A stretch of DNA of 64,000 bases from Cephalotus follicularis (Eukaryota; Streptophyta; Magnoliopsida; Oxalidales; Cephalotaceae): the NCBI GenBank assembly GCA_001972305.1, contig BDDD01000078.1, forward strand, positions 284,489-348,488, in the 5' to 3' direction. Positions within the stretch are counted from its first letter, which is position 1. Each line of letters starts with the position of its first letter. Under the pieces are notes generated by a model. The model did not search any database. It saw nothing but the letters and a program-made list of their open reading frames with translations, and was not told the DNA's origin. The position numbers and the translations under genes were made by a program. Of this stretch, positions 1-11,033 are shown in pieces.

Positions 1-2028
1 CTGAGCATCATAACATATCACTTATCGGAACACATATACTCAAGGGATTCATGATGTCCACATGCCAAATAGAAATGACGTGTATGGCACTACACAATCA
101 ATTCTCATAACATAACATATCACATATAACTAGGATCGATCCATACGCCTCTATCACAAATCCTCCACAAGGATATCATAAACATAGAGAGACGTCATAA
201 ATTAATCACACCACCACAGAAAGTGTCATGCCTCAGTGGCAAAGGACATGCCTATGGCACGCCCCATAGGTGGGTACAAAAGCTCAGTGCTTCACCATTT
301 CAAAACAATGATTTTACCATAATCAATTTAAAACAAATAAAGGTTTTTTTGAAACATATCCATAAATCATTATCAAACGATATAACTTCATATAGCACAT
401 ACTTTCATAATAAAAAATAAACTCATTTAATTTCATAATAAAAGAGATGATTGCATAACATTTCATAAACAAAACATAGTTGAACATATATAAAGTCAGA
501 AATATTTAATAGTAATAAAAATATCAAAGCGGACTTTATTTCGAAACATATCAGAAATCTGAAACATAGTACAGTTCCTAAAACAAAAGGAAAACAATAA
601 GGAACGAACATTCGTACATATCCATTAAAAGCCAAAACTGAATTTATTTCACATAAATCAGAAGTCCAAGAAGAGAATTATCCGTAGCTTGGGGGATCAA
701 AGAAATTTACTTACGAATTGACCGATAAATTTCTAAACAGTCCCTCGGTAGCACAAATTCTCTATAAGATACAAAAATAATTCATATAAGGATTTGAAAT
801 GAACCGCGGACATAAATCAGAATTATAATAGTGTTTAAAATAGACCCCGATTTGAAAGAAGGTCAAACGGATAAGGAAACTTGGAAGCAGAAATTTCCTA
901 GACTAACCAGCAGACTGTTACAGAACTCCAGTCGACAGTTCTAGGAATGGCAGTCGACTGTACATAATAGGCAACCGACTACACAAGCAGAATTGCAGCC
1001 AGTCAACTGTGACAGGGGTCCAGTCGACTGTGCAAAACATAACGGCCGACTGATTCATAAGGTAGCCGACTACTTAAAGCAAAATAGTCGACTGTTCAAT
1101 AAGGCAGCCGACTGTCCTGGGTGATAGAAAACAAAAAATACCATAAATCAAAACGCCTGGTGATGAACACTGACTTTAAGAAAGATACTCAAACAGAGAC
1201 AACTTAAAGAGAGTGATGAGTTCAAACCATTGTATACATATACAATCCAATTTACTGACAAAAAACCATTAGCAGTTATCAAAACCAGATTTCACAATTC
1301 ATATAAGATGTCCTATGGCTGCTAATAGACTCAGAAACGATAACAGAACATGATGTGGCAAAAATCAAAACGAAAATTCTAACAGCCTATATACACATAC
1401 AATCAGATTCACAACAAAACTGAATGAACCATTATAGAAACATAAGAGGACTAACGTGCAATGGTGCTATAAAAACCGTAGAAAGAACACACTAATTTCC
1501 CAAGCTTAGAACGTCTGTTCAAAAGAAAACAAGATGGAAAGACAACACAAGGATTCTAACCCTGCCAATGGAGTGTACAACCAAAACAAAATCATCTAAA
1601 GACTGAAATTACGAAGCACGAACCTGACTTTAATGAAGCAATAGCATGAAGAACACAAAGGATTCCCATGTTTGCAAAATCGGCTATGACCAAGAAAGAG
1701 AGAAACGGATGGCATAATGGTGCGGCTAACACCTTACTTAAAGAAAAAAGGGAGGCCATTTCGGAGAGGATAAGGAAAGAGCAAACAAAAATCAGGTAGA
1801 TAAGGAAAGAGGATGATTTTTCGGGAAGTTAGAAGGAAAGAGGGAGAAGTTACGGGAGATAAGAAGATAGTTGAGAGAGAGAATCGGGAGAGAGATAGGA
1901 GAGAGAGAAATTAATTAAAATAAATTTTTTTTGTTTTAAAATTTTAAATAAAAACTGATCTGTAAATAAATAAAATAAAATAAAGTAAAACAAAACTTAC
2001 TTATGTATATACATACTAACATACCCAA
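1..2028 (-). repeat. Element A 3' LTR, main part (interrupted by B)
   Basis: This stretch matches 31910-33956 of the intact A LTR along its whole length. The first ~548 bp of the LTR lie left of the window, so element A runs off the edge. The match stops at 2028, where element B begins, and resumes at 26427 after the 5-bp duplication CCCAA (2024-2028 and 26427-26431). It contains a GTCGAC-motif array (911-1120) and a GA-rich tract (about 1740-1910), which is CT-rich in element sense. No coding potential; short ORFs are not conserved as proteins. Confidence 0.9.
911..1120. repeat. Interspersed GTCGAC-type motif array in A LTR
   Basis: About ten irregularly spaced copies of a 9-10 bp motif, consensus CAGTCGACTGT with variants such as GCCGACTGT and AGTCAACTGT, over ~210 bp. 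GTCGAC is palindromic. The same array, similarly ordered, occurs in the other A LTR (32805-32998) and in LTR E (6083-6297). Function unknown; enhancer-like or small-RNA-targeted repeats are possible. Confidence 0.8.
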
Positions 2029-4585
2029 TGTCACGCCCCGAACCGTTGGTTGGGCCCCACCATTCGACACGTGGCAATCCGTACAATCATCATAAGTTTA
2101 GCCATAAAAATTTAAAACTTAATTAATAACAAACATAAATCATTTATTTAACATGTGGATATATATAAACCCAGTTCAAAACAATAAAATACACTGCTGC
2201 ACCCAGCTGGTAAAACAAATAATTACATGATTATTTCCTACAATTTTGTCCATAAAAACATACTGTCGAGTAGGAACTTACACAATCCTTTATCCTTAGT
2301 GTTGCTGTGATGTGCGTCCACAACCTATTCCTGTACCTGGCCCATTCAAAGGAACGGGGCAACAACCCTGGGGGTTGTGTAGGTTTCAACATGCACGAGC
2401 ACATACCAGAGGAACAACCAAAACATAGCAGCGGAGAAAATATCATAAAATACAATGCTTGAGTCCAAAATCCATAACATAACCTTTATCATCCTTTATC
2501 CTCGGACTACTCTACTCAAACCATACATATCACATACAGAGGCGTCTAGTCTGGTCATCATATGGTCTGGTCAGTGTACAAGGTTCACCTTTAGGCTTAC
2601 CAGCCCGCGGTATTCTCCTCCAGGTTCACCTCCTGAGCAAAATTCGCACTTTGCTCACCTGCTCTGCGATTCACCCTTTGGATCACCAGCTCTGGCAGAA
2701 TTCACCTTTTGGTTCACCATTGGCATATTCGCTCGAGATCACCAGCCACGCGGAGTTTACCCCTTGGGCTGCCCTGCTCGGCGGAATTCTCCCCTATTGG
2801 GCTCACTAGCCTGGGTCCATCTATCTAAGTCTTTTCCTTTTTCATTCCATTTTCTAATTCTATTTCCTTCCCTTAATTATTTTCCCTTTTATTCCTTTGG
2901 CATTCTAAATCCATTTCTTTAGCCAGACCAGGGCTGACCATTGTGCATGGCACTTTCCATGCGCAAGGTTCACCTCAAAGTGTGCATGGCGCATGCATAG
3001 CAATTTCCTTTACTCATTACTAGCCAGGGGACACATGCATGCTTCTCTCCCCGGGCAATGCATGTAGACACTATAACTTCTCATATAGAACTGACCATTT
3101 ATCACACGTGCACGTGCCGGGACGCTTTCATACTGTGCCATCATCTTCTTCACAGCGCATGTGAGGAGTGCACACCAGGGGACGAAGCGTGCTTGGGTGC
3201 ATGAATAACTCACGGCATGGAAAGCTCCTATGCCATGGCAACCACGGTGCACTGCTCGGTCTACCTCGAACGCAAGGGATAGAGGGACCGGAGAGATTGC
3301 ATTGCAGGGGAGAGCCATGGACGGCTCCCCTAGCACCAGGCTTGGCGTCCACGGGGTGTGGCTCCCCGGGCGTCACCACCTCAGCTACTTGTCTTCCCGG
3401 ACATCATCACCTCGGGAGTCTCTGGTATGGCATCCCGGCATGACTCCTCTAGCGTCACCACCTCGGGCACATGTCTCCCCAGGCATTGACAAGTAGCTCA
3501 GGCATGTCTTCCCTGGCATCGTCTCCTCGGTGCCCCTTTCGCATCTGGCACTGTCCAGGTGCATACCTGGTTCCCGGCACCCCTGGCGTTGGCAGTGGAG
3601 CTCAACGCAGGTCTGGCATGCTATACAGGGATCGTAAATAGCACACTTTGAACACATACTTGGCGGATGCTGGAAATGAAGGAACTCAGACATCCACCGG
3701 CAAGGAGCTTAGCGCATCGCCATGCTCGGACGCATGGTCAGGAGAGCACAGGTTCCATCACAGCTAATGGCGCCAATGTATGTGGCATACTGTTTGTGCA
3801 CGGTTGCAATGCCAGGGACGAATACACATTCATTCTAGCCTTTTTAACTCTACTACAAACATCAATAATGATAACACATCTACGCAGACAATAAAACACA
3901 ACCAACCCAGAAACAAACAGGAATAAAATATGTATAGTAGACACACAAGCATACACATAAGCTGGTAGGCACTCGAACGTGGAGTAACCTACCTGGGTAA
4001 AGGTTGAAAACGAAGATGCTTCCTCCTCTCCTCGTAACTCCTGGCTTTCCTTAAAGCTGGGGATTGCTATACTTCTAGCTTGCCAATTTCTTCCTCCTTA
4101 CACACCGCCTTACTCCCAGGGAAGGGGAATTTATATAAATGGGGTGTGGAGGACATGGGGGCTCCATGGACAGTGCTCCTCTTGTCCACACTCCAATTCT
4201 CTCTTTCTCTCCCGAATTCTCTGGAATGAATTGTGAAGCAAATGGCTGAAAAGTTTGTCTCCCAGGTCTCACTTTCTTTTTGTAATAACCATTGAAAGAG
4301 TCTGGAACTTCCTAAACCAAACCAATGGGTGAAAGGCCATTGCTGGGCTTGGGTCAGCCTCTTCCACTTGGGCCAAATTAAACTTTTCACACACAAGCCC
4401 AAAATTCCAATTATACCATTAAATCCGGCCCAAGGAGAATAACATAATTCCTTTAGCCCAAGTTCACAAATTATGCTCCATTAAGGCCCAAATAAATACA
4501 TCATAAAATTCGGGCCCAGCCCAAAAGGTGGGAAAATTATTACAAAGCCCAATAATAATTCTTAATAATATTTAGGGCCCTTACA
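2029..4585 (-). repeat. Element B 3' LTR
   Basis: Starts TGTCACGCCCC and ends CCCTTACA on the plus strand. It aligns over its full length with 23885-26426. Both copies carry a degenerate array built on TTCACC/CACCAG (about 2580-2830) and another on GTCACCACCTCGGG (about 3370-3490). Long ORFs inside (for example 2455-2922 plus) arise from these repeats and are not gene-like. Confidence 0.9.
2580..2830. repeat. TTCACC/CACCAG degenerate array in B LTR
   Basis: TTCACC, CTCACC and CACCAG recur every ~20-40 bp, alternating with GGAATTC-like words. The second B LTR carries the same array at about 24440-24680. The repeats keep an antisense frame open in both copies, which explains the long ORFs there. 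Confidence 0.6.
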
Positions 4586-4610
4586 TCCTCCCGAGATTTC
4601 CTAGGATGAA
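4586..4610 (-). other. Polypurine tract of element B
   Basis: On the minus strand this reads AAATCTCGGGAGGA directly before the LTR start TGTAAGGG, the usual gypsy arrangement for plus-strand priming. It is all that remains of B's internal 3' end on this side of LTR E. Confidence 0.75.
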
Positions 4611-7401
4611 TGTAACACCCTCGAGCTGTGGGAGTCACCACAGGTGCATATAACAAAACTTAACATAACTAAACATACTAGAAAAGCTCATCTTTATTAA
4701 ATACGTGATGGTTTAAAGCATATCCAAAAACATACTGAAACTGATCATAAACTGAAACTTATTCATAATCCAAAAGTCATAACTGAATTTAACATATTGT
4801 TTATTAAACGGGTCCACTATGACCACATAAACATAAAGGGATCAGCTCCTAGATGATCCTCAGACATATGGGAGTCACTCTCATCACACATTGCCCCTTT
4901 GCTCCTGATAACCTGCCGCATGGAAAGAAAAATGCGGCTGAGCAACTCTCAGTACGGATATAGAATATACAACAGTAAAAGATATTTTAAAGCAAAAAGA
5001 TTTCAAAGGTACCTTAACAACAGAAATCTTTAGCAATAAAATAATTTAAACGTACTTTGTAGACGCCCACGGTAAAACATATAAACCAAGTTCATAACTT
5101 TGAAACCATAAAGTATACCTTTCCAAAAACATAGGTTCCATAACTGAGCACCAAAACCCATAACATGTCAGAATCACATAATAGCAAGGGGTTCGCGACA
5201 CCCACATTGCCAAATGGAATTGCAGTGTACGACACTACACATACAATTCTCATATCCCAAAACATATAACTAGGATCGATCCATACGCCTCTAGCACAAA
5301 TCCTATCCAAGGATATCCCAGAGAGACGCCGTAAACAAATCACACCGTTACGGAAAGTGTCATGCCCTCATGCCAGGCTCACAGCATGCCTATGGTACCC
5401 CCATAGGTGGTTATAAAAGCTCAGTATTTCACCATTTCCAAAAACATGATTTCATCAAATCATTTTAAAATTCGTACAAAGGTTTCCCAAACATAATCAT
5501 AGATCGTTCAAAAATGATATAGTATCCCGTAACATATACTTTCATAGTCAAAATGCAACTCTTTTATTTTCACCATAAAGAGACATTTTCACAGCATTTC
5601 GCAAACATAACATAGTGGAGTTTATTAAGCCAGAAAATATATTCAATAAAATATTAACTGACTTCATTTCAAAATTCAAACATAACTGAGTTCATAATCT
5701 GAAAGGGACATATTCGTAAACTGAATTTATTTCAAATAAACCAGATGTCCAAAAAGAAATATCCGTTCATCTCATTAAAACAAAACAGCTTCAATTCAGA
5801 TAAAACCAACACAAAGAATCTGTATTTATTCTCAAAACAGAACTGACTCAGTAAGAGTGTATCAAGGAACGAAAATCCGTACCTTGTGCGATCACAGACT
5901 AACTTACGAATATCCAGTAACTTAATTTGCTTCACGTAGCACAATAATCTATTCAACATAACAATGTTCAAATAAGGGTCTAAAATTCATCTTGAACATA
6001 AAACAGAATCATAATGATGTTTAGAATAGACCCGGATCATCGGAAGAATAAACGGATGAAAACAGAAGTTTACAGGACAAACCCGCCGACTGTTTCAAGA
6101 ATCCAGTCAACTAAACAAGGGGTGGCGGTCGACTACACAACAGGGCCAGTTGACTACTCATCCTGGACATGCAAGCAGTCGACTGAATCAGGGGTCCAGC
6201 CGAACTACTCAACACAAGGTAGTCGACTGTTTGCATAAGACAGTCGACTACTTAAACTAGACAACCGACTGTTCATATGGGCAGTCGACTGTTCTTGGTG
6301 ACAGAACAGCAGTTTTGTACGATTTTATGCAATCCAATTGCCTAAACTTAGATTTTTCGATACCAGAAGATTACCAACATGCAAAACAACTTTATATGGC
6401 ATGTAAAACGATATTATAACACAGAATTCGATAGAGACATGTTGACAGAAAATTATTTAAGGTGACAGGGACTTTAAACCATAACATACAATTGCATACT
6501 TCCAATTCTGTCCATTTATGATGATCACATGCATCAAAACCAGATTACATAACATGTCCTAGGTGTCTACAGATTGCTGCTAACACATAATTTATTTTTG
6601 ACAGAAAACAGGAAGGTAGAAATCAAAGCTACTCCTTCTCTAGCAACCTATACATGGCAAAACAGTTACTTGATAATACTAACACATAATCATCACAGTA
6701 GGACAACAATATAACCTGTAATGGAGAAACCAATTGAAGAAGAACACAGCTGTTTGACAGAATCAAAGGAGAGAATATACATTCAACGTTTTGACAGTTC
6801 CATGAAATATCAATGAAACAATTACCGAATTAAACCTTTAATGAATCTAACCTTATAAATGGAGTAGGAAAACACAGAATCACAGCCCCTAATGCACAGC
6901 AACTTCGGCAGTAACCACACACAGAGAGAGGTGGCTGGTTCCATGGCATTGACACACATATATAGCAAAAAGAGACCAAACGGGAAAGGATAGGAAAATG
7001 GAAAAACCAATCTTCTGGATAAGGAAAAAGGGTTGATTTTCAGGAAGAAAAGAAGGAAAGAGGGAGAAGATTATGGAAAGAAGAGATTGGGAGGAGAAGG
7101 TGACGGGAGAGAGATAAGGAAGAAAGGGAGAAAGAGATAAAAGAATTTTTGGAAATAAAAGAAATAGAAACTTTTAATTAATTTGTTTTAAAAGTTTATA
7201 ATTATGAATTTAATAAAATTGGTTTATAATAATAATAATATGACTAAACTTTACCAACCAAAATATCCATACTAACAAGCCCAAAACCAAGGCTGGTATC
7301 AGTCAACCCAACAACATAAACCCAACATAAAACCGACAAATACTTAAACAAAAAAGATAAAACCCGTAAGAAAAATACGTACAGGCAAGCAGGGTATTAA
7401 A
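4611..7401 (-). repeat. LTR E, an A-family LTR between B pol and B polypurine tract
   Basis: Starts TGTAACACCC and ends GGGTATTAAA (the A LTR has TGTAATACCC...GGGTATTACA). It is similar to the A LTR throughout but clearly diverged. It carries a GTCGAC-motif array (6083-6297) and a GA-rich tract (about 7020-7140). No matching 5-bp duplication is visible (ATGAA on the left, CAACA on the right), and B's pol tail is cut just at its right edge. It may be an old solo LTR with an adjacent deletion, or a recombination product. Confidence 0.8.
6083..6297. repeat. GTCGAC-type motif array in LTR E
   Basis: About nine spaced copies of CAGTCGACTGT and variants (AGTCAACTAA, CAGTTGACTA, CAACCGACTG). The last copy is followed by TTGGTGACAGAA, as in the A LTR. 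Copy order resembles A although the surrounding sequence has diverged. Confidence 0.8.
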
Positions 7402-7590
7402 CAACAGGGGGTATTTAGTCTGCATATCATCTTCTCTTTCTGAGGTAGCTTCTTCCACTCTGTGGTATTACCATAATACCTTCACTAACGGAATGGTCTG
7501 GTTCCTCAATTGCTTGATTCGTCGGTCAAGAATCTGGATAGGTATCTATTTGAAACTCAAATCCGTTCTCAACTCTAGGGCCTCCTATCA
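7402..7590 (-). pseudogene. B pol C-terminal tail (decayed)
   Basis: Read on the minus strand below the integrase stop, this continues in the same frame with the conserved plant gypsy pol tail: a QILDRR segment, then KVLW and EEATSERED blocks, ending KYPLL at the LTR E boundary. Two or three stops interrupt it. The final residues, the stop codon and the usual ~50 bp to the polypurine tract are missing, so a small deletion accompanies LTR E. Confidence 0.75.
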
Positions 7591-8652
7591 TAAAACGTGA
7601 GAAGGGTCGGGATGGTACTTTCGCAACATCGAAACATGAAACACATCGTGTATACCCGCCAGGCTGGGTGGTAAGGCAAGTCGATAAGCAATAGGACCCA
7701 CTCTCTTAAGGATCTCAAAAGGTCCAATAAACTGGGTGGTCAACTTCCCTTTCTTGTCTAACCTCATAATTTCTTTAGTCGGAGAGACTTTAAGAAATAC
7801 ATGATTACCTACAGCGAACTCCAATTCATGCCTGTAGTGGTCTGCGTAACTTTTCTGTCGACTTTGTGCTGTACGAAGTCTTTCCCAGATAACCTTTGCT
7901 TTCTCAATTGTGTCTTGCACAAGCTTGGGTCCCACAAGACTCTGTTCACCCACTTCGAACCAATAGATAGGGGTTCTGCACTTCCTTCCATAGAGAGCCT
8001 CGAATGGTGCCATTCCAATACTGGCGTGAAAGCTATTATTGTACGAGAACTCTACTAACGGTAGATGGTCTTCCCAGCTACCTCCCCAATCAAAAACACA
8101 CGTTCGTAGCATGTCTTCCAGAGTCTGAATGGTCCTCTCAGACTGTCCATCAGTCTGGGGATGAAAAGTTGTGCTAAAGTTCAGCTGAGTACCAAAAGCT
8201 TCTTGCATTTTCCTCCAAAACTGCGATGTAAAACGAGGGTCTCTATCAGACACCACGCTAGTCGATACTCCACGAAGCCTTACAATTTCAGCAATATACA
8301 AATTTGATAGCCGTGTAAGAGAAAAGTTCATCTTGATCGTGAGGAAATATGCATACTTGGTAAACCGATCGACGATTACCCATATAGCATCACGGTTGTT
8401 CCTTGTTCTGGGTAGTCCTGTCATGACATCCATCATTATGTGTTCCCATTTCCATTGTGCCACAGGCAACGGCTGTAACAATCCTGCTGGCCTTTGGTTT
8501 TCTGATTCAACCGGTTGGCATGTCAAACAGGAAGCAACATACTCTGCTATCTCTCTCTTCACGTTATTCCACCAATAGTCTAGCTTTAGATCCCAGTACA
8601 TATTGGTACTTCCCGAATGTACAGAGAAACCGGAGCGATGTGCTTCTGACAA
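7588..8652 (-). pseudogene. B pol: integrase, from zinc finger through GPF module
   Basis: This 354-codon open frame holds most of a gypsy integrase, which joins element cDNA to the chromosome in the nucleus. It shows the HHCC finger (HRSGFSVH then CLTC), the catalytic core with Asp in MMDVMTGLP, Asp in VVSDRDPRFTS and Glu in TDGQSERTIQ, and the C-terminal module GPFEILKRVG...HDVFHVSML typical of chromoviral integrases. All D-D-E residues are present. The apparent ATG at 8652 is only the codon next to the element C insertion; the true upstream part of pol resumes at 10777. The frame ends at a stop before the tail at 7402-7590. Confidence 0.93.
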
Positions 8653-9528
8653 TGTAATACCCCGATTTTCGTATGCATATTTTCGGATTTTAAATTTGAT
8701 TTATTTGTTATGTTGGCATAATGTATTCTTTGGGCTATGCGAATTTAAACTTAGGGCTTTTATGTTTTAGGCTTAAAGACGTTAATTTTGGGCCATTGAA
8801 TATTGGTTGGACTATGTACATGTATAAGTAAAATTAATTGAATTATATTTTGTATAAATATTAAATAAGTTTTTGAATTATTAATATGGAAAAAGTATTT
8901 TAATTGAAAAACAAATCCTTTTATTTTGGTTAAAAACCAGATTTGTGCCTTTAAATACAATAAACTCACCTTCGCTTTTTGAAAATAATGTTAATTTATT
9001 TTATGCATAAGGTATATGATATTTAAAGATTCAGGTATTTTCTATCTTTTAAATTATCATTTTATGTTTATGATTCTATATCCGTACTGAGGTTTGCTCA
9101 GCCGTGTTTTTGTTTCCATGCGGCAGGTACTATGGGACTGCATCCGGGCAATGTGTGTTGAGCGAGATGTCACCTATGATAAGGACCCACTTAGGAGAAG
9201 GACTCGTTTTTACTTGGTTATTTTATGGTCATGTTAGGACCCCTATTCGAACTATGTTATGGCTTTCAGTTTATGACTTAGAATTATGTTTAAGCTTTTG
9301 GTTTATGTTTAACTTTCTAGACTATGTTTAAGTTTTAGATTATGAATAAACTTTTCAGACTATTTATTAGATTATATATATGTTATGTTTAGACCATCAC
9401 GCAAATTTGAATAAAAGATGAGTTAATATTTGAATAAAAAGAATAAAATTGAGCGATGATATAAGATAGGTTATTTTTAATCTTGGATTAGGAACCGTAA
9501 CGACTCCCGTCGTTCGGGGGGTGTTATA
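8653..9528 (+). repeat. Element C 5' LTR
   Basis: Begins TGTAATACCCC and ends GGGGTGTTATA (canonical end TTACA with one change). Apart from small indels it is nearly identical to 9910-10776, including a segment with GTACTGAGG...GCTCAGCCG near 9085-9105. Confidence 0.92.
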
Positions 9529-9909
9529 GAAATGGTATCAGAGAATAGGTTTTGCTTTCCTTAGAAGACCTGTCTAGGTTTGACCTGTGAGATTGGGTAG
9601 ACCTTGGGTTAGAATATTTTGTTGTGATCTTTCTGACACGTTTGTTGTTTCGACCGTGGTTTCTTTGTTGTTGTGTTATGTTTTGGATTTATGTTTCGCC
9701 TTAACGACGCATCGAGCTACAAACATTCCAGGTATTGTTTTGGTTTTGTTTTTGTTTGGTAACCGTAAGAAGTTTGTTTTGATTGATAAGTCAACTTATG
9801 CTATGGTAACTGAATCGCTTGTTATGCATCTTGGTGTGTCTTTTCTGTTATTTGTTCGGATTGATATATGTTAAGATTTCGGGACGAAATCTTTTTAAGG
9901 GGGGAAGGA
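9529..9909 (+). pseudogene. Element C internal remnant with protease fragment
   Basis: Positions 9533-9550 hold the primer-binding site TGGTATCAGAGAATAGG. About 9709-9870 translates to a gypsy gag-protease segment: NIPGIV, then FVLIDKSTYAMVTES and MHLGV, aligning with the protease of element A (VLYDIGSTHSVV). The catalytic Asp survives but the D-S/T-G triplet reads DKS. The sequence then jumps to the 3' end GGGACGAAATC and the polypurine tract AAGGGGGGAAGGA (9897-9909). Capsid, RT, RNase H and integrase are absent. Confidence 0.8.
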
Positions 9910-10776
9910 TGTAATACCCCGATTTTCGTATGCATATTTTCGGATTTTAAATTTGATTTATTTGTTGTGTTGGCATAATGTATTCTTTGGGCTATGCGAT
10001 TTTAAACATAGGGCTTTTATGTTTTAGGCTTAAAGATGTTAATTTTGGGCTATTGAATATTGGTTGGACTATACATGTATAAGTAAAATTAATTGAATTA
10101 TATTTTGTATAAATATTAAATCAGTTTTTGAATTATTAATATGGAAAAAGTATTTTAATTGAAAAACAAATCCTTTTATTTTGGTTAAAAACCAGATTTG
10201 TGCCTTTAAGACTCACCTTCGCTTTTTGAAAATAATGTTAATTTATTTTATGCATAAGGTATATGATATTTAAAGATTCAGGTATTTTCTATCTTTTAAA
10301 TTATCGTTTTATGTTTTATGATTCTATATCCGTACTGAGGTATGCTCAGCCGCGTTTTTGTTTCCATGCCGCAGGTACTATGGGACTGCTTCCGGGCAAT
10401 GTGTGATGAGCGAGATGTTACCTATGACAAGGACCCACTTAGAAGATGGACTCGTTTTTACTTGGTTATTTTATGGTCATGTTAGGACCCCTATTCGAAC
10501 TATGTTATGCCTTTCAATTTATGACTTAGAATTATGTTTAAGCTTTTGGTTTATGTTTAACTTTCCAGACTATGTTTAAGTTTTAGATTATGAATAAAGT
10601 TTTCAGACTATTTATTAGATTATATATATGTTACGTTTAGACCATCACGCAAATTTGAATAAAAGATGAGTTAATAGTTTAATAAAAAGAATAAAATTGA
10701 GCCATGATATAAGATAGGTTATGTTTAGTCTCGGATTAGGAACCGTAATGACTCCCGCCTTTCGGGGGGTGTTACA
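9910..10776 (+). repeat. Element C 3' LTR
   Basis: Begins TGTAATACCCC after the polypurine tract and ends GGGGTGTTACA. Compared with the 5' copy it has lost a few bases around 10209 and gained scattered substitutions. Confidence 0.92.
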
Positions 10777-11033
10777 GACAGTAGTTCATCCTTCAGCTCT
10801 TTGTCGTTAGGAACACATATTCTGCCCTGAAAGTGGATCAATTCGTCACATTGTAAAGAGAAATCCGTCTTTAAACCTCCGTCTTCGCTCAAAGCTAGCT
10901 TGAGTAAGTCACCATCGTGGCTCTGAGCTTCACGGATCCGGTCAATTAACTATGGATGGTTCTGAATATGAGCAATGGTTAGGCAAGCTAATCGGCGACT
11001 AAGAGTGTCTGCTACAATATTAGCCTTGCCTGA
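10777..11033 (-). pseudogene. B pol: RNase H end and integrase start, between insertions C and D
   Basis: On the minus strand this encodes the RNase H-integrase linker: the conserved KANIVADTLSRR motif, then a charged connector ending in GRICVPND and ELKDELL. At 10777 it joins the integrase finger at 8652 once element C is set aside. At 11033 it joins the upstream RNase H at 21189 once D is set aside, with CCTGA/CCTGG duplicated. The short length is entirely due to the two insertions. Confidence 0.9.

Larger units (their letters stand above)
8653..10776 (+). mobile_element. Element C: short, internally deleted gypsy LTR retrotransposon
   Basis: Two nearly identical LTRs (8653-9528 and 9910-10776) flank only 381 bp of internal DNA, which keeps a primer-binding site, a protease fragment and a polypurine tract. 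The target duplication is GACAA (8648-8652) and GACAG (10777-10781). It interrupts B pol within the codons just before the integrase finger. Too short to encode its own enzymes, it is a non-autonomous derivative; it may have moved in this form or lost its middle after insertion. The two LTRs differ by few substitutions and small indels, so it is fairly young. Confidence 0.92.

Noticed and set aside
911-1120. CRISPR-like array of short repeats
   Set aside because: Motifs are 9-12 bp, variable and irregularly spaced, spacers are not uniform, there are no cas genes, and the context is a plant LTR.
2455-2922. 155-codon plus-strand ORF as a gene
   Set aside because: Lies in an LTR, antisense to the element, and is kept open by the TTCACC repeats; no recognisable domain.
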